Notes: a model not told the origin generated them from the sequence alone. Counted from the first letter of the stretch, positions 44,505 through 53,135 are shown. The stretch: 64,000 nucleotides of DNA from Polyangium spumosum (GCF_009649845.1 NZ_WJIE01000010.1:124001-188000); one strand, 5' to 3'. Numbers and translations: made by a program.

Positions 44505-45193
44505 GCGCGCGACATGTAATGCTGGCCCTCGGGGTCTCGACGATCCTGCTCGCGGGATGCGGATCCGGCTTCTCCGCCGTCGAGCCGCGCGTGCTCGCCC
44601 CGCACGAGCTCACGCTCCGTTACGACAACGAGTTCCAGGTTCATTCGCCCCAGGGGGTCGTCGCGACCGGCGTGCGATATCGCGGGCTCGTCGAATACGT
44701 GGGGTGCGTGCCCGACGCCGAGCGGCACGCGCTCGCGGCCGAGAGCGCGGGCGACACGGCCGTGGGGCTCACGGTCGCGGGGCTCACCCTCGGCGTGGGT
44801 GGCGCGGCGGGCCTCGCCGGCCTCGCGTTCCAGGACAACCCCGAGCTCATGTGGGGGCTCATGCTCGGAGGCCTCGGCGCCGAGGTCCTCGGCCTCGTGC
44901 TCACGGGCGTCGGTCGAGCCACGAGGATCGACGCGCACGGCCACGCCGTCGACGCGATGAACTACTACAACGACGCCGTGGGCAGCCTCGGCGGTCGTTG
45001 TGGCCCGCGCGGCGCGGAGATGCCGCGGACGCAATACGTCGACGCCCCGGCCCCGCCGACCGGGCCGATTTACCCGGTGCCGGTGCAGCCGGGCGACGCG
45101 CCGCCCGTATTGCCACCCGTCCCGCCGGCCCCGGAGACCACGCCCGAGCAGCCCGCGGACCTGCCACCCGAGCGGATCATCCTCGACGATTGA
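44501..45193 (+). CDS. Lipoprotein with glycine-zipper-like hydrophobic region
   Basis: A 230-residue protein with lipobox LLAGCGS, starting in the last codon of the previous gene. Residues about 80-150 contain two Gly/Ala-rich hydrophobic segments (TVAGLTLGVGGAAGLAGLAF, LMLGGLGAEVLGLVLTGVG), like glycine-zipper segments that insert in membranes. The C-terminal 60 residues are Pro-rich (PPVLPPVPPAPETTPE). It probably forms a complex with the preceding lipoprotein. Function unknown. Confidence 0.72.
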   Translation: MSARHVMLALGVSTILLAGCGSGFSAVEPRVLAPHELTLRYDNEFQVHSPQGVVATGVRYRGLVEYVGCVPDAERHALAAESAGDTAVGLTVAGLTLGVGGAAGLAGLAFQDNPELMWGLMLGGLGAEVLGLVLTGVGRATRIDAHGHAVDAMNYYNDAVGSLGGRCGPRGAEMPRTQYVDAPAPPTGPIYPVPVQPGDAPPVLPPVPPAPETTPEQPADLPPERIILDD

Positions 45194-45205
45194 CGAGGGG
45201 CCGAC

Positions 45206-47191
45206 CTACAGATCCATCTTGAGCAGCCGGCCCTCCGGCTTCGAGGCGTCGAGCAGCGGCTCCAGCAGCCAAGGTGCCTTCTGCATCTCCTTCGGCGGCG
45301 GCGCCGTCGTCGTGATGACGTACTGGAACGCGGGCGACCCGTCCGCGCTCTCCTCGAGGCGCCGCGCGTACAGGAACAGCCGCTCGTAGATGCGCCCGTC
45401 CATGTCCGCCTCGCGAGGGCCGTCGTGCACCAGCATGCCCGGGAGCTGCCCGTACCCGTCCACCGAGAGCTTCATCGCCGCCAGGTCGAACGCGAGCAGC
45501 TTGATCGTCTGCATGGCCGCGCCGTCCCGCTCGCCGCGGTCCTCCACGCGTAGCTCGAGCCTGCGGCCCTTCACCTCCACGCGCGCCTCCACGTGATCCC
45601 CGAGCAGCGCGCGCACGACCTCCCGGAAGCGCTCCGAGAGCCGCGCCTGCGCCTCCTCCTGCTCGCGCCGCAGCGCCGCTTGCCGCTCCGACGAGGCCTT
45701 CACCTCGTCCGTCACCACCACGAGCCGGTCCGTGTTCTCGTCCGCCGCGCGCTCGGCCGCCGTCATGTAGCCGAAGAGCCGCTCGACCTCCTCGATCGCC
45801 GCGCGCTCCCGCGCGATGCGCTTCTCCTCCGCGGAGAGCGCGCTCCTCTGCCGCGTATGCTCGGCCGCCGCCTCCTTCTGCGCGGCCCGCGCCTCCGCGA
45901 GCGTACGCTTCGCCTCCATCACCGCCTCGGCGAGCGCCTTCTTCTCTTCCCGCGTGATCGGAGCCGCCCCCGCGTGTGACGCCGCGAGCGGACATCCCTT
46001 CGTGATCGCGACATCGAGCGGCACGCTACACACACCACTCGCCCGCACCGGCAGCTTCGCCGGCGCCTCCTCCGCCTCGCGCTTCTTCTCGCCTGTCCGC
46101 TTCGCCTCCTCGCGTCGCGCCTCCGCTTCGCGCAGCGCTTCGACCCGCACGCCGCACGCCTCGGCCGCTTGCCGCGTGGCTTCCTCGGCTTGCTCGACCA
46201 GGGCTGCTTGCGCCGCGAGTGCCTCCTCGGCGGCGGCGAGGCTCTGCTTGCGCCGCGACACCGTCTCGCGGAAACGCGCGGCGAAGAGCGGACCTGCGTC
46301 GTTCATGTCGTCGGGCATCTCGAGCAAGCGCGCGAGCCGCCGCCGATCCTCCGCGGCGCGATCGGCGAGCTTCGGCGACGTCTCCTCGAGCCTCTGCTTC
46401 TCCAGCGCGAGATCCTCGTAGCGTCGCTGCGCCTCGCTCTCCTCGTCGGACATGAGCGCGCAGAGCGCCCGCACCACCACGTGCCGGTCGTCCGTCACGA
46501 GCCGCGGGCTCTCCGACTCGCTCGACGGATCACGCCACTCCACGAGCCCCGCGAACCGCGCCTCCTGATCACGCGTCACCCACGGCAGCACGTGCTCCCA
46601 TGCGATCGGCTCGCGCTCGTGCGGCAGCGCCTTCACCGGCACGGGCTCCATCACCACGCGCCGGATGTCGGCGAGGAACTCCTGGTAGCCGCCGCGACCA
46701 CGCTCCGCGAGCGCCTCGCCGAGCGACATCCCGCGCACGGCGAACGGGTGCAGCCCGATGCCAAACGGACGCCCCACGAGCCAGCGCGCGTCACCGACGA
46801 CGACCGTCGCCGCGACCCAGCCCTCGGGCAGCGCCTCGCGGATCTTCTCCTGCGCGCGCGCCGTGCCGAAACGTGTCTCGCCGAGCAGGTAGCGGATCAT
46901 GCGGCAGAACGTGGTCTTGCCGGCCGTGTGCCCCGTGATCTGCCCGTCGCCGAGCCGGTTCTCGGCGCCCTCGGGCGCGGGCGGGGCCCAGAGCACGTTC
47001 AGGCCTTTGCGGAGCGTGATGTGCCGGATGATCGACGCCTCGGACGCGTCGTACTCCCGGAGCAGCCAGAGCTCGGCGATCCAGACGAGCGGCTCGACGC
47101 GGCTCTTCTTGACGGGCGCGGACGGAGGCGGCGGGGCGGGGGGCTCGAAACCTCCGAAGAGATCGAGCTGTTGCATGCGGCGCTTGGTCAT
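45206..47191 (-). CDS. Rad50/SMC-like ATPase, DUF2326-type
   Basis: A 661-residue ATPase. Walker A is unusual (GHTAGKTTFCRMIRYLLGE, about residues 87-105). Two long coiled coils (about 250-380 and 410-530) meet at a short apex containing two cysteines about 13 apart (GVCSVPLDVAITKGCPLA, residues about 387 and 400), reminiscent of a zinc hook but not the Rad50 CxxC. The C-terminal head has IKLLAFDLAAMKL and LVHDGPREADMDGRIYERL, the pattern of the DUF2326 Walker B/D-loop region. Such ATPases occur in ABC-three-component anti-phage systems. An upstream partner gene lies 73 bp away on the same strand. DNA-linked activity is expected, but the system type is not established. Confidence 0.78.
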   Translation of the reverse strand: MTKRRMQQLDLFGGFEPPAPPPPSAPVKKSRVEPLVWIAELWLLREYDASEASIIRHITLRKGLNVLWAPPAPEGAENRLGDGQITGHTAGKTTFCRMIRYLLGETRFGTARAQEKIREALPEGWVAATVVVGDARWLVGRPFGIGLHPFAVRGMSLGEALAERGRGGYQEFLADIRRVVMEPVPVKALPHEREPIAWEHVLPWVTRDQEARFAGLVEWRDPSSESESPRLVTDDRHVVVRALCALMSDEESEAQRRYEDLALEKQRLEETSPKLADRAAEDRRRLARLLEMPDDMNDAGPLFAARFRETVSRRKQSLAAAEEALAAQAALVEQAEEATRQAAEACGVRVEALREAEARREEAKRTGEKKREAEEAPAKLPVRASGVCSVPLDVAITKGCPLAASHAGAAPITREEKKALAEAVMEAKRTLAEARAAQKEAAAEHTRQRSALSAEEKRIARERAAIEEVERLFGYMTAAERAADENTDRLVVVTDEVKASSERQAALRREQEEAQARLSERFREVVRALLGDHVEARVEVKGRRLELRVEDRGERDGAAMQTIKLLAFDLAAMKLSVDGYGQLPGMLVHDGPREADMDGRIYERLFLYARRLEESADGSPAFQYVITTTAPPPKEMQKAPWLLEPLLDASKPEGRLLKMDL

Positions 47192-47264
47192 GACTTCGAT
47201 CGCGGGTGCGCGACGCTACCCCACGTCCTCGAGGCTGTCTCTCCGGAAAAACTGGGCCGATCGG

Positions 47265-48047
47265 CTAGTCCTTCAGCGCGAGCAAGGTCCGATCGAGCTC
47301 ATCGGCCATCTTGGTGAGCTCCTGCACGGTCACCCCGAGCTCCTTGCTCGCCTTGATGTCGGACATGGCGCCGTCCTCGATGAGCAGCGCCGCGTACTGC
47401 TGCGTGAGCTTCGACGACCGCTGGAGCGTGCCGCGTAGATCGAGGGCGAGCTCGGGGTCGTTCATGAGCCCCTCGAGCGACGCGAGCACGCGCAGCGCGC
47501 GCACCTGATCCGGCGCGTCCTTGCTCTTGCCCGCGGTTTTTCCCTTTTTCCCCCACGAGAGGATGTCGTCGTCGTCGTCGTCGTCGTCCTCGCCGTCGAA
47601 GCCGGGCAGGCCCTTCTTGTCCTCGATGCGGGCGAGCATCTCCTCGACGGGGACGAGGGGCACGGCGTCCGGGAAGAGGAGCGCGCCTTCCCCGACGCGC
47701 GGCAGGAGGTAACGCAGGGTCGAGACGACGCCGCGGCACGGGCCGGCCTCAAGGTCGGCGACGTGCTCGAGGGTGATGACGGACTTGCAGGCGCGGTACC
47801 GCGCGAGCAGAGGCTTGGGGAGCGGGCGCTTGGCGAGCGCGTACGCGGCCTGGAGCTCGGCGACGGGCGGGACTTCGCCGCCGGCCACGACATCGGGGAC
47901 GGTCTCGTCCTCGTCGATGCGCTCGACGTTCTCGTCGATGTACGCCTCGAGGTGACGCTCGTACTCGTCGGCGAGCGCGGAGATCGCGCGGGGCGAGAGG
48001 GGGCTGTAGAGGAACCAGGTGGCGCTCACGGAGCCGTCCCATACCAC
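47265..48047 (-). CDS. Unknown partner protein of DUF2326-type ATPase
   Basis: A 260-residue protein. The start is uncertain: the GTG at 48047 (before WDGSVSATWFLYSPLS) fits best, and upstream sequence is Arg-rich and not coding-like. The first half is helical (RAISALADEYERHLEAYIDE, AYALAKRPLPKPLLARYRAC). A run of eight aspartates at about 160 separates it from a helical C-terminal domain (SSKLTQQYAALLIEDGAMS, VTVQELTKMADELDRTLLAL). It precedes the ATPase gene by 73 bp. No known family recognised. A middle-component or regulatory role in the same system is inference. Confidence 0.65.
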   Translation of the reverse strand: MVWDGSVSATWFLYSPLSPRAISALADEYERHLEAYIDENVERIDEDETVPDVVAGGEVPPVAELQAAYALAKRPLPKPLLARYRACKSVITLEHVADLEAGPCRGVVSTLRYLLPRVGEGALLFPDAVPLVPVEEMLARIEDKKGLPGFDGEDDDDDDDDILSWGKKGKTAGKSKDAPDQVRALRVLASLEGLMNDPELALDLRGTLQRSSKLTQQYAALLIEDGAMSDIKASKELGVTVQELTKMADELDRTLLALKD

Positions 48048-48143
48048 GTGGCGACGTTCGTGCGAGCGGAAGCGGGCGCGGAAGCACGAGGCGGCGGCGG
48101 CGCAGTTCTTGCGATGCCCCCGCGTCCCGCGTAGCCTGCGCGC

Positions 48144-48863
48144 GTGAAGACGGCGAACGGCGCGTTTGGCGGGTACGAGCTCCGGACCACGAACCCGGGC
48201 GCAGCGGTGGACTTTTATGCCGACGTGCTCGGGTCTCAGGTCGGGAACACGCCGGGCCTCGGCGTCTCGCCATTGCCGGAGCGCGCCGCGGCCCTGGGGG
48301 CGCCGGCGCATTGGCTCGGGCACATCGCCGTGGCGGACGTGGACGGGGCGGCGCGTCGGATCCTCGAACAGGGCGGCGAGCAACGCGGGCCAACACGAAC
48401 CACGAGCGACGGCCAGGCCACGCGCGTGATCCTGCGGGACCCGTTTGGCGCGATCGTGGCGGTCGCCGCGGAACGGGACGAGCCGAGCGGCGCCGTCGCC
48501 TGGCACGAGCTCCACGTGCGGGACCACGCGCGTGCCTGGGCCCTGTACGGCGAGATGTTCGGCTGGAGGAAGACCGAGGCGCTGGATCTCGGTCCGGCGC
48601 TGGGCTCGTACGAGATGTTCTCGTTTGGCGAAGGTGGCCCGAGCGTGGGGGGCATGGTCAGCAGCGCGCGGATGCCCCAGGTCCACACGCACTGGCTCTT
48701 CTACTTCCGGGTCGACGACCTCGACGCGGCCCTCACCAGGGTCCGGGCGCGTGGTGGCAACGTCCTCGAGCCGAGGCGGCTGCCAAGCGGTGATCGTCTG
48801 GCCCCGTGCGAGGACCCGCAGGGCGCGGCGTTTGGCCTGTATTCGTCCGCGGCGCGTGCCTAG
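48144..48863 (+). CDS. VOC (glyoxalase/bleomycin resistance) family protein
   Basis: A 239-residue protein with a GTG start at 48144. It has two VOC modules: residues about 8-115 (NPGAAVDFYADVLGSQVG, HIAVADVDGAARRILEQGG, RDPFGAIVAV) and 120-235 (WHELHVRDHARAWALYGEMF, VDDLDAALTRVRARGGNV, DPQGAAFGLY). The module-1 His and module-2 His/Glu could bind a metal. The two-module layout is like hydroxyacid-type VOC proteins annotated as VOC family or CFP-30B-like. Reaction unknown. It is divergent from the ATPase pair. Confidence 0.87.
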   Translation: MKTANGAFGGYELRTTNPGAAVDFYADVLGSQVGNTPGLGVSPLPERAAALGAPAHWLGHIAVADVDGAARRILEQGGEQRGPTRTTSDGQATRVILRDPFGAIVAVAAERDEPSGAVAWHELHVRDHARAWALYGEMFGWRKTEALDLGPALGSYEMFSFGEGGPSVGGMVSSARMPQVHTHWLFYFRVDDLDAALTRVRARGGNVLEPRRLPSGDRLAPCEDPQGAAFGLYSSAARA

Positions 48864-48932
48864 CGTCGTCCGCCCCCGCTGCCGCTGCTGCTTCCGCTCC
48901 CGCTCCCGGCTCCGTGGTGGTACAGCATCCCC

Positions 48933-49301
48933 ATGCGCGTGATTTTCAGTCATCGAACGAGCCCGGCGGTCCTCATGACGATCGCGGCGCTCTTGCTCGC
49001 GGCCGCGCCTGCCTGCTCGCGCTCGCAGGAGCCCACCGGCGGCGGGGCCATCCCGACGGCGGCCCCGAGCGCGACGTACACGACACGCGGCAAGGTGCGC
49101 GCGATCGGGGAGAAGAAGGACAACATCACGATCGCCCACGAGGAGATCCCCGGGTACATGAAGGCGATGACGATGATGTTCGAGGTCGCCAAGCCCGACC
49201 TCCTCCGCGACGTGAAGATCGGCGACGAGGTGTCGTTCACGTTCTCGGATCGGGACGGGCGCCTGTTCGTCGAGTCGATCGCGCCGGCGCCTCCGAAGTA
49301 G
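48933..49301 (+). CDS. CusF-like periplasmic copper-binding protein
   Basis: A 122-residue protein with a lipoprotein-like signal (LAAAPACS). The mature domain has the CusF pattern: TRGKVRAIGEKKDNITIAHE, then EIPGYMKAMTMMFEV and VKIGDEVSFTF. The His of IAHE and the Met pair in AMTMMF are the Cu(I)/Ag(I) ligands of the family, with no obvious loss. CusF carries copper to a CusCBA pump. No CusA is adjacent, although an RND pump lies at 15.9 kb and a multicopper oxidase operon faces this gene. The role in copper handling is supported by context. Confidence 0.88.
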   Translation: MRVIFSHRTSPAVLMTIAALLLAAAPACSRSQEPTGGGAIPTAAPSATYTTRGKVRAIGEKKDNITIAHEEIPGYMKAMTMMFEVAKPDLLRDVKIGDEVSFTFSDRDGRLFVESIAPAPPK

Positions 49302-49315
49302 CGGTCACATCTCGC

Positions 49316-50371
49316 TCACGGAAACGACCCGCACGGCGTCGTCGTCTTCCCCTCGGCCCACTCCGCGGCGAGTGGCCCGGCCACCTTCACGGTGAACGTC
49401 GCGCTCCCCTCGTTGTTGCGTGGCTCCGCGTCGTTCAGCCCCACCCACACGAGCCCCGGCGTGCGGGCCACGAGCCGCGCGCAGGGCGCGACGATCGCCC
49501 CCATCCGCGCGTCCCCGCCGCCGACCGCGGCGATGCCCGCTCCGTGGGGCGCCGATCGGAACGGCTCGTTGTCGAAGTTCGGATCGTGCGCCTCCTTCTC
49601 GAAATACCCGCGTGGATCGATCCACGCGCCGCGCCCCGTCCCGATCCGGTATTGCCCGCGCGCCGAGATCTCGACCACCTCCCCGGCGCGGATCGGCCTC
49701 ATCGGCACGAGCGCGCCGCCCATCGCGGCGGTCACCGGCACCTCGACCGTCTCCATCGCCTCGGTGTAGGGCATCACGGCGAAATCCATTCGTGTCACGC
49801 CTCCGCCGCGCCTCGAGAACACGGGCTGCGTCGCTTGTGCTGCGAGCAGCTCCTGCCTCCCGAGCTTCACCCCGCCGATGACCTCCGCCCCGTCCCCGTC
49901 CCGATCCACCACGGCCAGCGTGATCCCCTCCGGCGGGATCGAATTCGTCGGGATCACGAATTCACCGTTGAACGTGGCCTGCATGGCGTCGTGCGCGGTC
50001 GGCGTCTGGTAATGGGCGGCGCTGCCCACGCCGAGCAGGACCACGAGATCGGGCAGGCGCGGATCGGCGTTTTGGGGCCTCGGACGGGGATCGACGGCGC
50101 AGAGGGACTCGGCGCCTTTGCCCGTGATCGGATCGGTCGTGGCCATCACGCGGCCGAGCATGCCGCACGCCGCGCCGTCGGTCGGCTGCGGCTCGATGTC
50201 GTCCCACGGCACCTGCGTGCCCGGGCGGAGCGGCGTGACCTCCACGGCGTCGACACGAAGGACGAGCCATGGCGGCTCCTTCCACGTGCTCGGGGTCCCG
50301 GGCTCTCCCATCGGCTCGGCGCAGGCCGCGGCGAAAAGGAGCACGAGCGAGGCGAATCCGATCCGGCGCAT
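49316..50371 (-). CDS. C2-like plus PA-IL lectin-like lipoprotein
   Basis: A 351-residue protein with lipobox FAAACAE. Residues about 35-195 resemble a C2-type beta sandwich (LVLRVDAVEVTPLRP, LPDLVVLLGVG, GITLAVVDRDGDGAEVIGG). Residues about 205-345 look like the PA-IL (LecA) galactophilic lectin fold (AGEVVEISARGQYRIG, GAIVAPCARLVARTPGLVWV, EGSATFTVKVAG), including a terminal NNEGSATF strand similar to NNSGSFSV of LecA. Sugar-binding residues are not fully conserved by eye, so binding is uncertain. It follows multicopper oxidase 2 by 46 bp on the same strand and is probably in its operon. Confidence 0.72.
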   Translation of the reverse strand: MRRIGFASLVLLFAAACAEPMGEPGTPSTWKEPPWLVLRVDAVEVTPLRPGTQVPWDDIEPQPTDGAACGMLGRVMATTDPITGKGAESLCAVDPRPRPQNADPRLPDLVVLLGVGSAAHYQTPTAHDAMQATFNGEFVIPTNSIPPEGITLAVVDRDGDGAEVIGGVKLGRQELLAAQATQPVFSRRGGGVTRMDFAVMPYTEAMETVEVPVTAAMGGALVPMRPIRAGEVVEISARGQYRIGTGRGAWIDPRGYFEKEAHDPNFDNEPFRSAPHGAGIAAVGGGDARMGAIVAPCARLVARTPGLVWVGLNDAEPRNNEGSATFTVKVAGPLAAEWAEGKTTTPCGSFP

Positions 50372-50417
50372 GCCCCACCGTACGCCAGAACGAGCGGGAA
50401 GGGTAGGGAACGCTTGA

Positions 50418-52328
50418 TTACGGCCCGCAGAGCGCGGGGTTCGGCGCCGGCGGGAGCGGGAAGGCGTCCGTGGCCTCCTTCGCGAACTGGCACTGCAGAT
50501 CCTCGGCCTTGCACCCGGCCTGGCTGATGCAATTGCCCTCGGCGTCCGTGCCCTGGCAGAGGCAGGAGGTGTCTCCCGCGGGGCAGATCTCGACGAGCTC
50601 CATCATGCCCATGTCCTCGTGGTTCAGCTTGTGGCAATGCAGCACGAACTGGCCCGAGAACTTGCGGAAGTTCGTCAGGATCTGCCGCGGCCCGTCCTCC
50701 GCCTGCACCCAGAACGTGTCACGCCAGTGCGGGAAGTTCGGCTCCTTGTTCGAATCGTTCGCGCAGACGAGGTACGGGTTGATGTGAATGTGGAACGGGT
50801 GCCCGTCGAACGCGCGGATCTCCCATTTTTCGGTCGTGTCCACCTCCATCACCCGGTCGCTGCGGTACCCCCAGGCGCGCCGATCGTCGAAGCGGCGGCA
50901 GCTTATGTTCGGCGCGGGGCAAATACACGTGGGCGCGTCGGGATCGACGCCGTGCATGTGGTCGCCCGGGTTGCACGAGCCGAGCTCGGACGGCTTCATC
51001 GGATCGGGTTCTTCTCCCGGCGTGGGGACGAGCAGCGCCACCTTTTGATGGATCTTCTCCACCGACTCGCAGCTCACCTCCTGCATTTGCCCGTCGACCT
51101 TGCCCACCCACGTCGTGGGGGGCGCGATCGCCGCGAGGGCCGACTCTGCCGGCATGTTCGTCTCCGTGGGCTCGCCATTTTCGGGATCCACGTCGAAGAT
51201 CGCCACGACGCTCCCGAGCGGATCGGCCGGGCGCCGCCCCACGAGGCATAACGTCGTCTTCTCGGCCGGCATCTTCACGAGCGCCTCGATGCGATACCCC
51301 GGCGAGACCCACATCGTGTCGCTCACGTAAAACTGCGGCAGCGTGAGGCCGTCGCGCGCGATCTGCGTGATCTCCATCGGGCGGAGCACGTCGAACGTGC
51401 CGCACGTCGGGTCGTCCGAGGGGTGGATCTTCATCCCGAGCTCGTTCGGGGTGCCGGCGTGCACGATCCGGAGGCGCTCGACCTGGTTCGGCGAGGTCTT
51501 GATGTGCGGCCGGAGCTTTCCATTCACGAGCGTCGGCTTCGACTCGCTCTCCGCGCCCTCGAAATCGTTCGCCGAGAGCGTATCCTCGGTGCACGCCTCG
51601 CCGTCCGCGAGCGGCCGCGTCGTCTCCACGCCGATGGGCACGCCCCCGAGCACCAGGATGCGCTCCTTTGCGAGGGCGACGCCGGGGACCTCGTCGAGAT
51701 CACCCTCGATGATCAGCGCGCCCGCGGCGCCGTTCGTCACCTGGACCGCCGTCGAGCCGTGGATATGCGGGTGATACCAGTTGAAGCCCGCGTGGTGGTG
51801 CCCGTCCTCGTCGAGGTCGAAGCGATATTGCGCCATCTCGCCGGGCGGGACCTCGTGGAGCACGTCGTCGCCGTGATATCGCGTATCCGGCCCGCAGCCG
51901 TTCCCCTCGCAGGGATCCCCCGCGACGGGCGTCGCGTAGTTGGGCTGGACGTGCAAGCCGTGCGCGTGCAGGTTCGTCAGGTTGAAATCGTGGCACGTGA
52001 CCGCCGACGTGTTCGCCGCCCCCGCCACCAGGCGATAATCGGACCGCTCGAAATCGTTGTGCAGATCGACCCGCACCTTGCGATCGCTGCCCGCCGGCAC
52101 GCGGATCGTCGGCCCCGGGATCGATCCATTGTAGGTCCGCAGGCAATACCGCTTCCCGCCGATCGTGACCTCGCTCGGCGCGAGGCGGAGCTCGTGGACC
52201 CCCTCTGCGTTCGGAATGGACTCCCGCGGATTCTCGAACACCTCCGGCGGCCCCGCCGGCGCCTCGGCTCCGTCCGAGCAACCGGCGAGCGCCGCGCCCA
52301 GCAATACAAGGATCCCGTACCTCATCAT
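50418..52328 (-). CDS. Multicopper oxidase 2 (lipoprotein)
   Basis: A 636-residue protein. Two ATGs (52328, 52325) follow GGAGG; either fits. Lipobox ALAGCS. Copper motifs: HAHGLH and HPHIH near the N-terminus, HPFHIHINPY and HCHKLNHEDMGMM near the C-terminus, so all four sites should be filled. It is longer than CotA-type oxidases by insertions rich in cysteine, and ends with a Cys-rich tail (CLCQGTDAEGNCISQAGCKA). It should act on the outer face of the cell. A lectin-like lipoprotein follows in the same operon. An inverted repeat lies just upstream of its start. Confidence 0.92.
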   Translation of the reverse strand: MMRYGILVLLGAALAGCSDGAEAPAGPPEVFENPRESIPNAEGVHELRLAPSEVTIGGKRYCLRTYNGSIPGPTIRVPAGSDRKVRVDLHNDFERSDYRLVAGAANTSAVTCHDFNLTNLHAHGLHVQPNYATPVAGDPCEGNGCGPDTRYHGDDVLHEVPPGEMAQYRFDLDEDGHHHAGFNWYHPHIHGSTAVQVTNGAAGALIIEGDLDEVPGVALAKERILVLGGVPIGVETTRPLADGEACTEDTLSANDFEGAESESKPTLVNGKLRPHIKTSPNQVERLRIVHAGTPNELGMKIHPSDDPTCGTFDVLRPMEITQIARDGLTLPQFYVSDTMWVSPGYRIEALVKMPAEKTTLCLVGRRPADPLGSVVAIFDVDPENGEPTETNMPAESALAAIAPPTTWVGKVDGQMQEVSCESVEKIHQKVALLVPTPGEEPDPMKPSELGSCNPGDHMHGVDPDAPTCICPAPNISCRRFDDRRAWGYRSDRVMEVDTTEKWEIRAFDGHPFHIHINPYLVCANDSNKEPNFPHWRDTFWVQAEDGPRQILTNFRKFSGQFVLHCHKLNHEDMGMMELVEICPAGDTSCLCQGTDAEGNCISQAGCKAEDLQCQFAKEATDAFPLPPAPNPALCGP

Positions 52329-52338
52329 TCCCTCCACC

Positions 52339-52362
52339 CCCCGGAGATCCCTGTCTCCGGGG
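52339..52362 (-). promoter_or_regulatory. Inverted repeat at 5' end of oxidase 2 gene
   Basis: Arms ccccggaga and tctccgggg (9 bp, perfect) around a 6-base loop, starting 11 bp upstream of the first ATG of the oxidase and directly adjoining its Shine-Dalgarno. It could be an operator or an mRNA hairpin controlling translation. No match to the CueR palindrome. Confidence 0.45.
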
Positions 52363-52616
52363 CGAACGAGGACGAGTGTACAGGGGCCACGCGCCGCTTG
52401 GTTGGCCAAAGCTGGGCCGTGGTTGGACGGGATCTGGACATCGAGGCGGAGCGGGCGCGGCCCTCTCGTTTTACCCCTTGATGGAAAATCGGGCCCACCG
52501 TGCCGGCGCCTCGAGCGCTCCTCCCTCCGCGCCCAGCTACCGATCGCGACACGAGAGCGTACATTTCGATCCACCGATGGCCCCACGATGGCGTCCATTT
52601 GACAGGAGGTTCTCGT

Positions 52617-52985
52617 ATGAATATCAAATTTTCTCTCGTGCTCAGCGCGGCGCTGTCCATGCTCGCGCTCTCCGCCACCGCGTCCGCCGCCGCGCCCTGC
52701 ACTGGAATCTGGCGACTGGATGCCAACAACCACCTTTTCGACCTCGTCCTCGTTCGGGCCGCCGGCAGCACCGATATCCAGGGGGGCTTCCTGCAACGTG
52801 ACTCCGGCCGGACGGAAGGCGGGGTGATCGGGGCTTGCAATGGCGAGTCCATCACGTTCACGCGAGGCAACCAGCAGTACACCGGGATCGCAGACGGGAA
52901 CAACTGGCGCGGCACCTTCGTCAGTCGCGGGGTCTCTTATTCCTGGAAAACCGCCGCCTTCATCGCTCCACAATGCTCGCAGTAA
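52617..52985 (+). CDS. Small secreted protein
   Basis: A 122-residue protein with an excellent Shine-Dalgarno (AGGAGG, 7 bases before ATG 52617) and a signal peptide (MNIKFSLVLSAALSMLAL, cleavage near SAAAP). The mature 100 residues are a compact all-beta-like sequence with cysteines near both ends and in the middle (PCTGIWRLDANNHLFDLVLV, GACNGESITFTRGNQQYTGI, IAPQCSQ). The pattern recalls a lipocalin or avidin-type small barrel but no family was confirmed. It is divergent from oxidase 2 with a 288-bp gap in which no other gene is seen. Confidence 0.78.
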   Translation: MNIKFSLVLSAALSMLALSATASAAAPCTGIWRLDANNHLFDLVLVRAAGSTDIQGGFLQRDSGRTEGGVIGACNGESITFTRGNQQYTGIADGNNWRGTFVSRGVSYSWKTAAFIAPQCSQ

Positions 52986-53040
52986 GCGCGCGGCACCTCG
53001 CGGCGCCACCGCTGTCCGACGGGAGCGGGCGACTGTTCAC

Positions 53041-53124
53041 CGCGACGCGACCGCTGTCGGTCGTGACCCAACCGCTGCAGGTCGCGACACGACCGCTGTA
53101 CCTCGCGAAGCGACCGCTGCAGCT
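53041..53124. repeat. 21-bp tandem repeat, four full copies plus partial
   Basis: Four imperfect units of 21 bp in direct succession (cgcgacgcgaccgctgtcgg type), with a partial copy on each side (about 53020-53140). The conserved core is accgctg. It lies between the small secreted gene and the minus-strand gene ending at 53136. The period of 21 keeps frames open on both strands, which explains the chance ORFs there. Confidence 0.75.
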
Positions 53125-53135
53125 CGCGAACCGAC

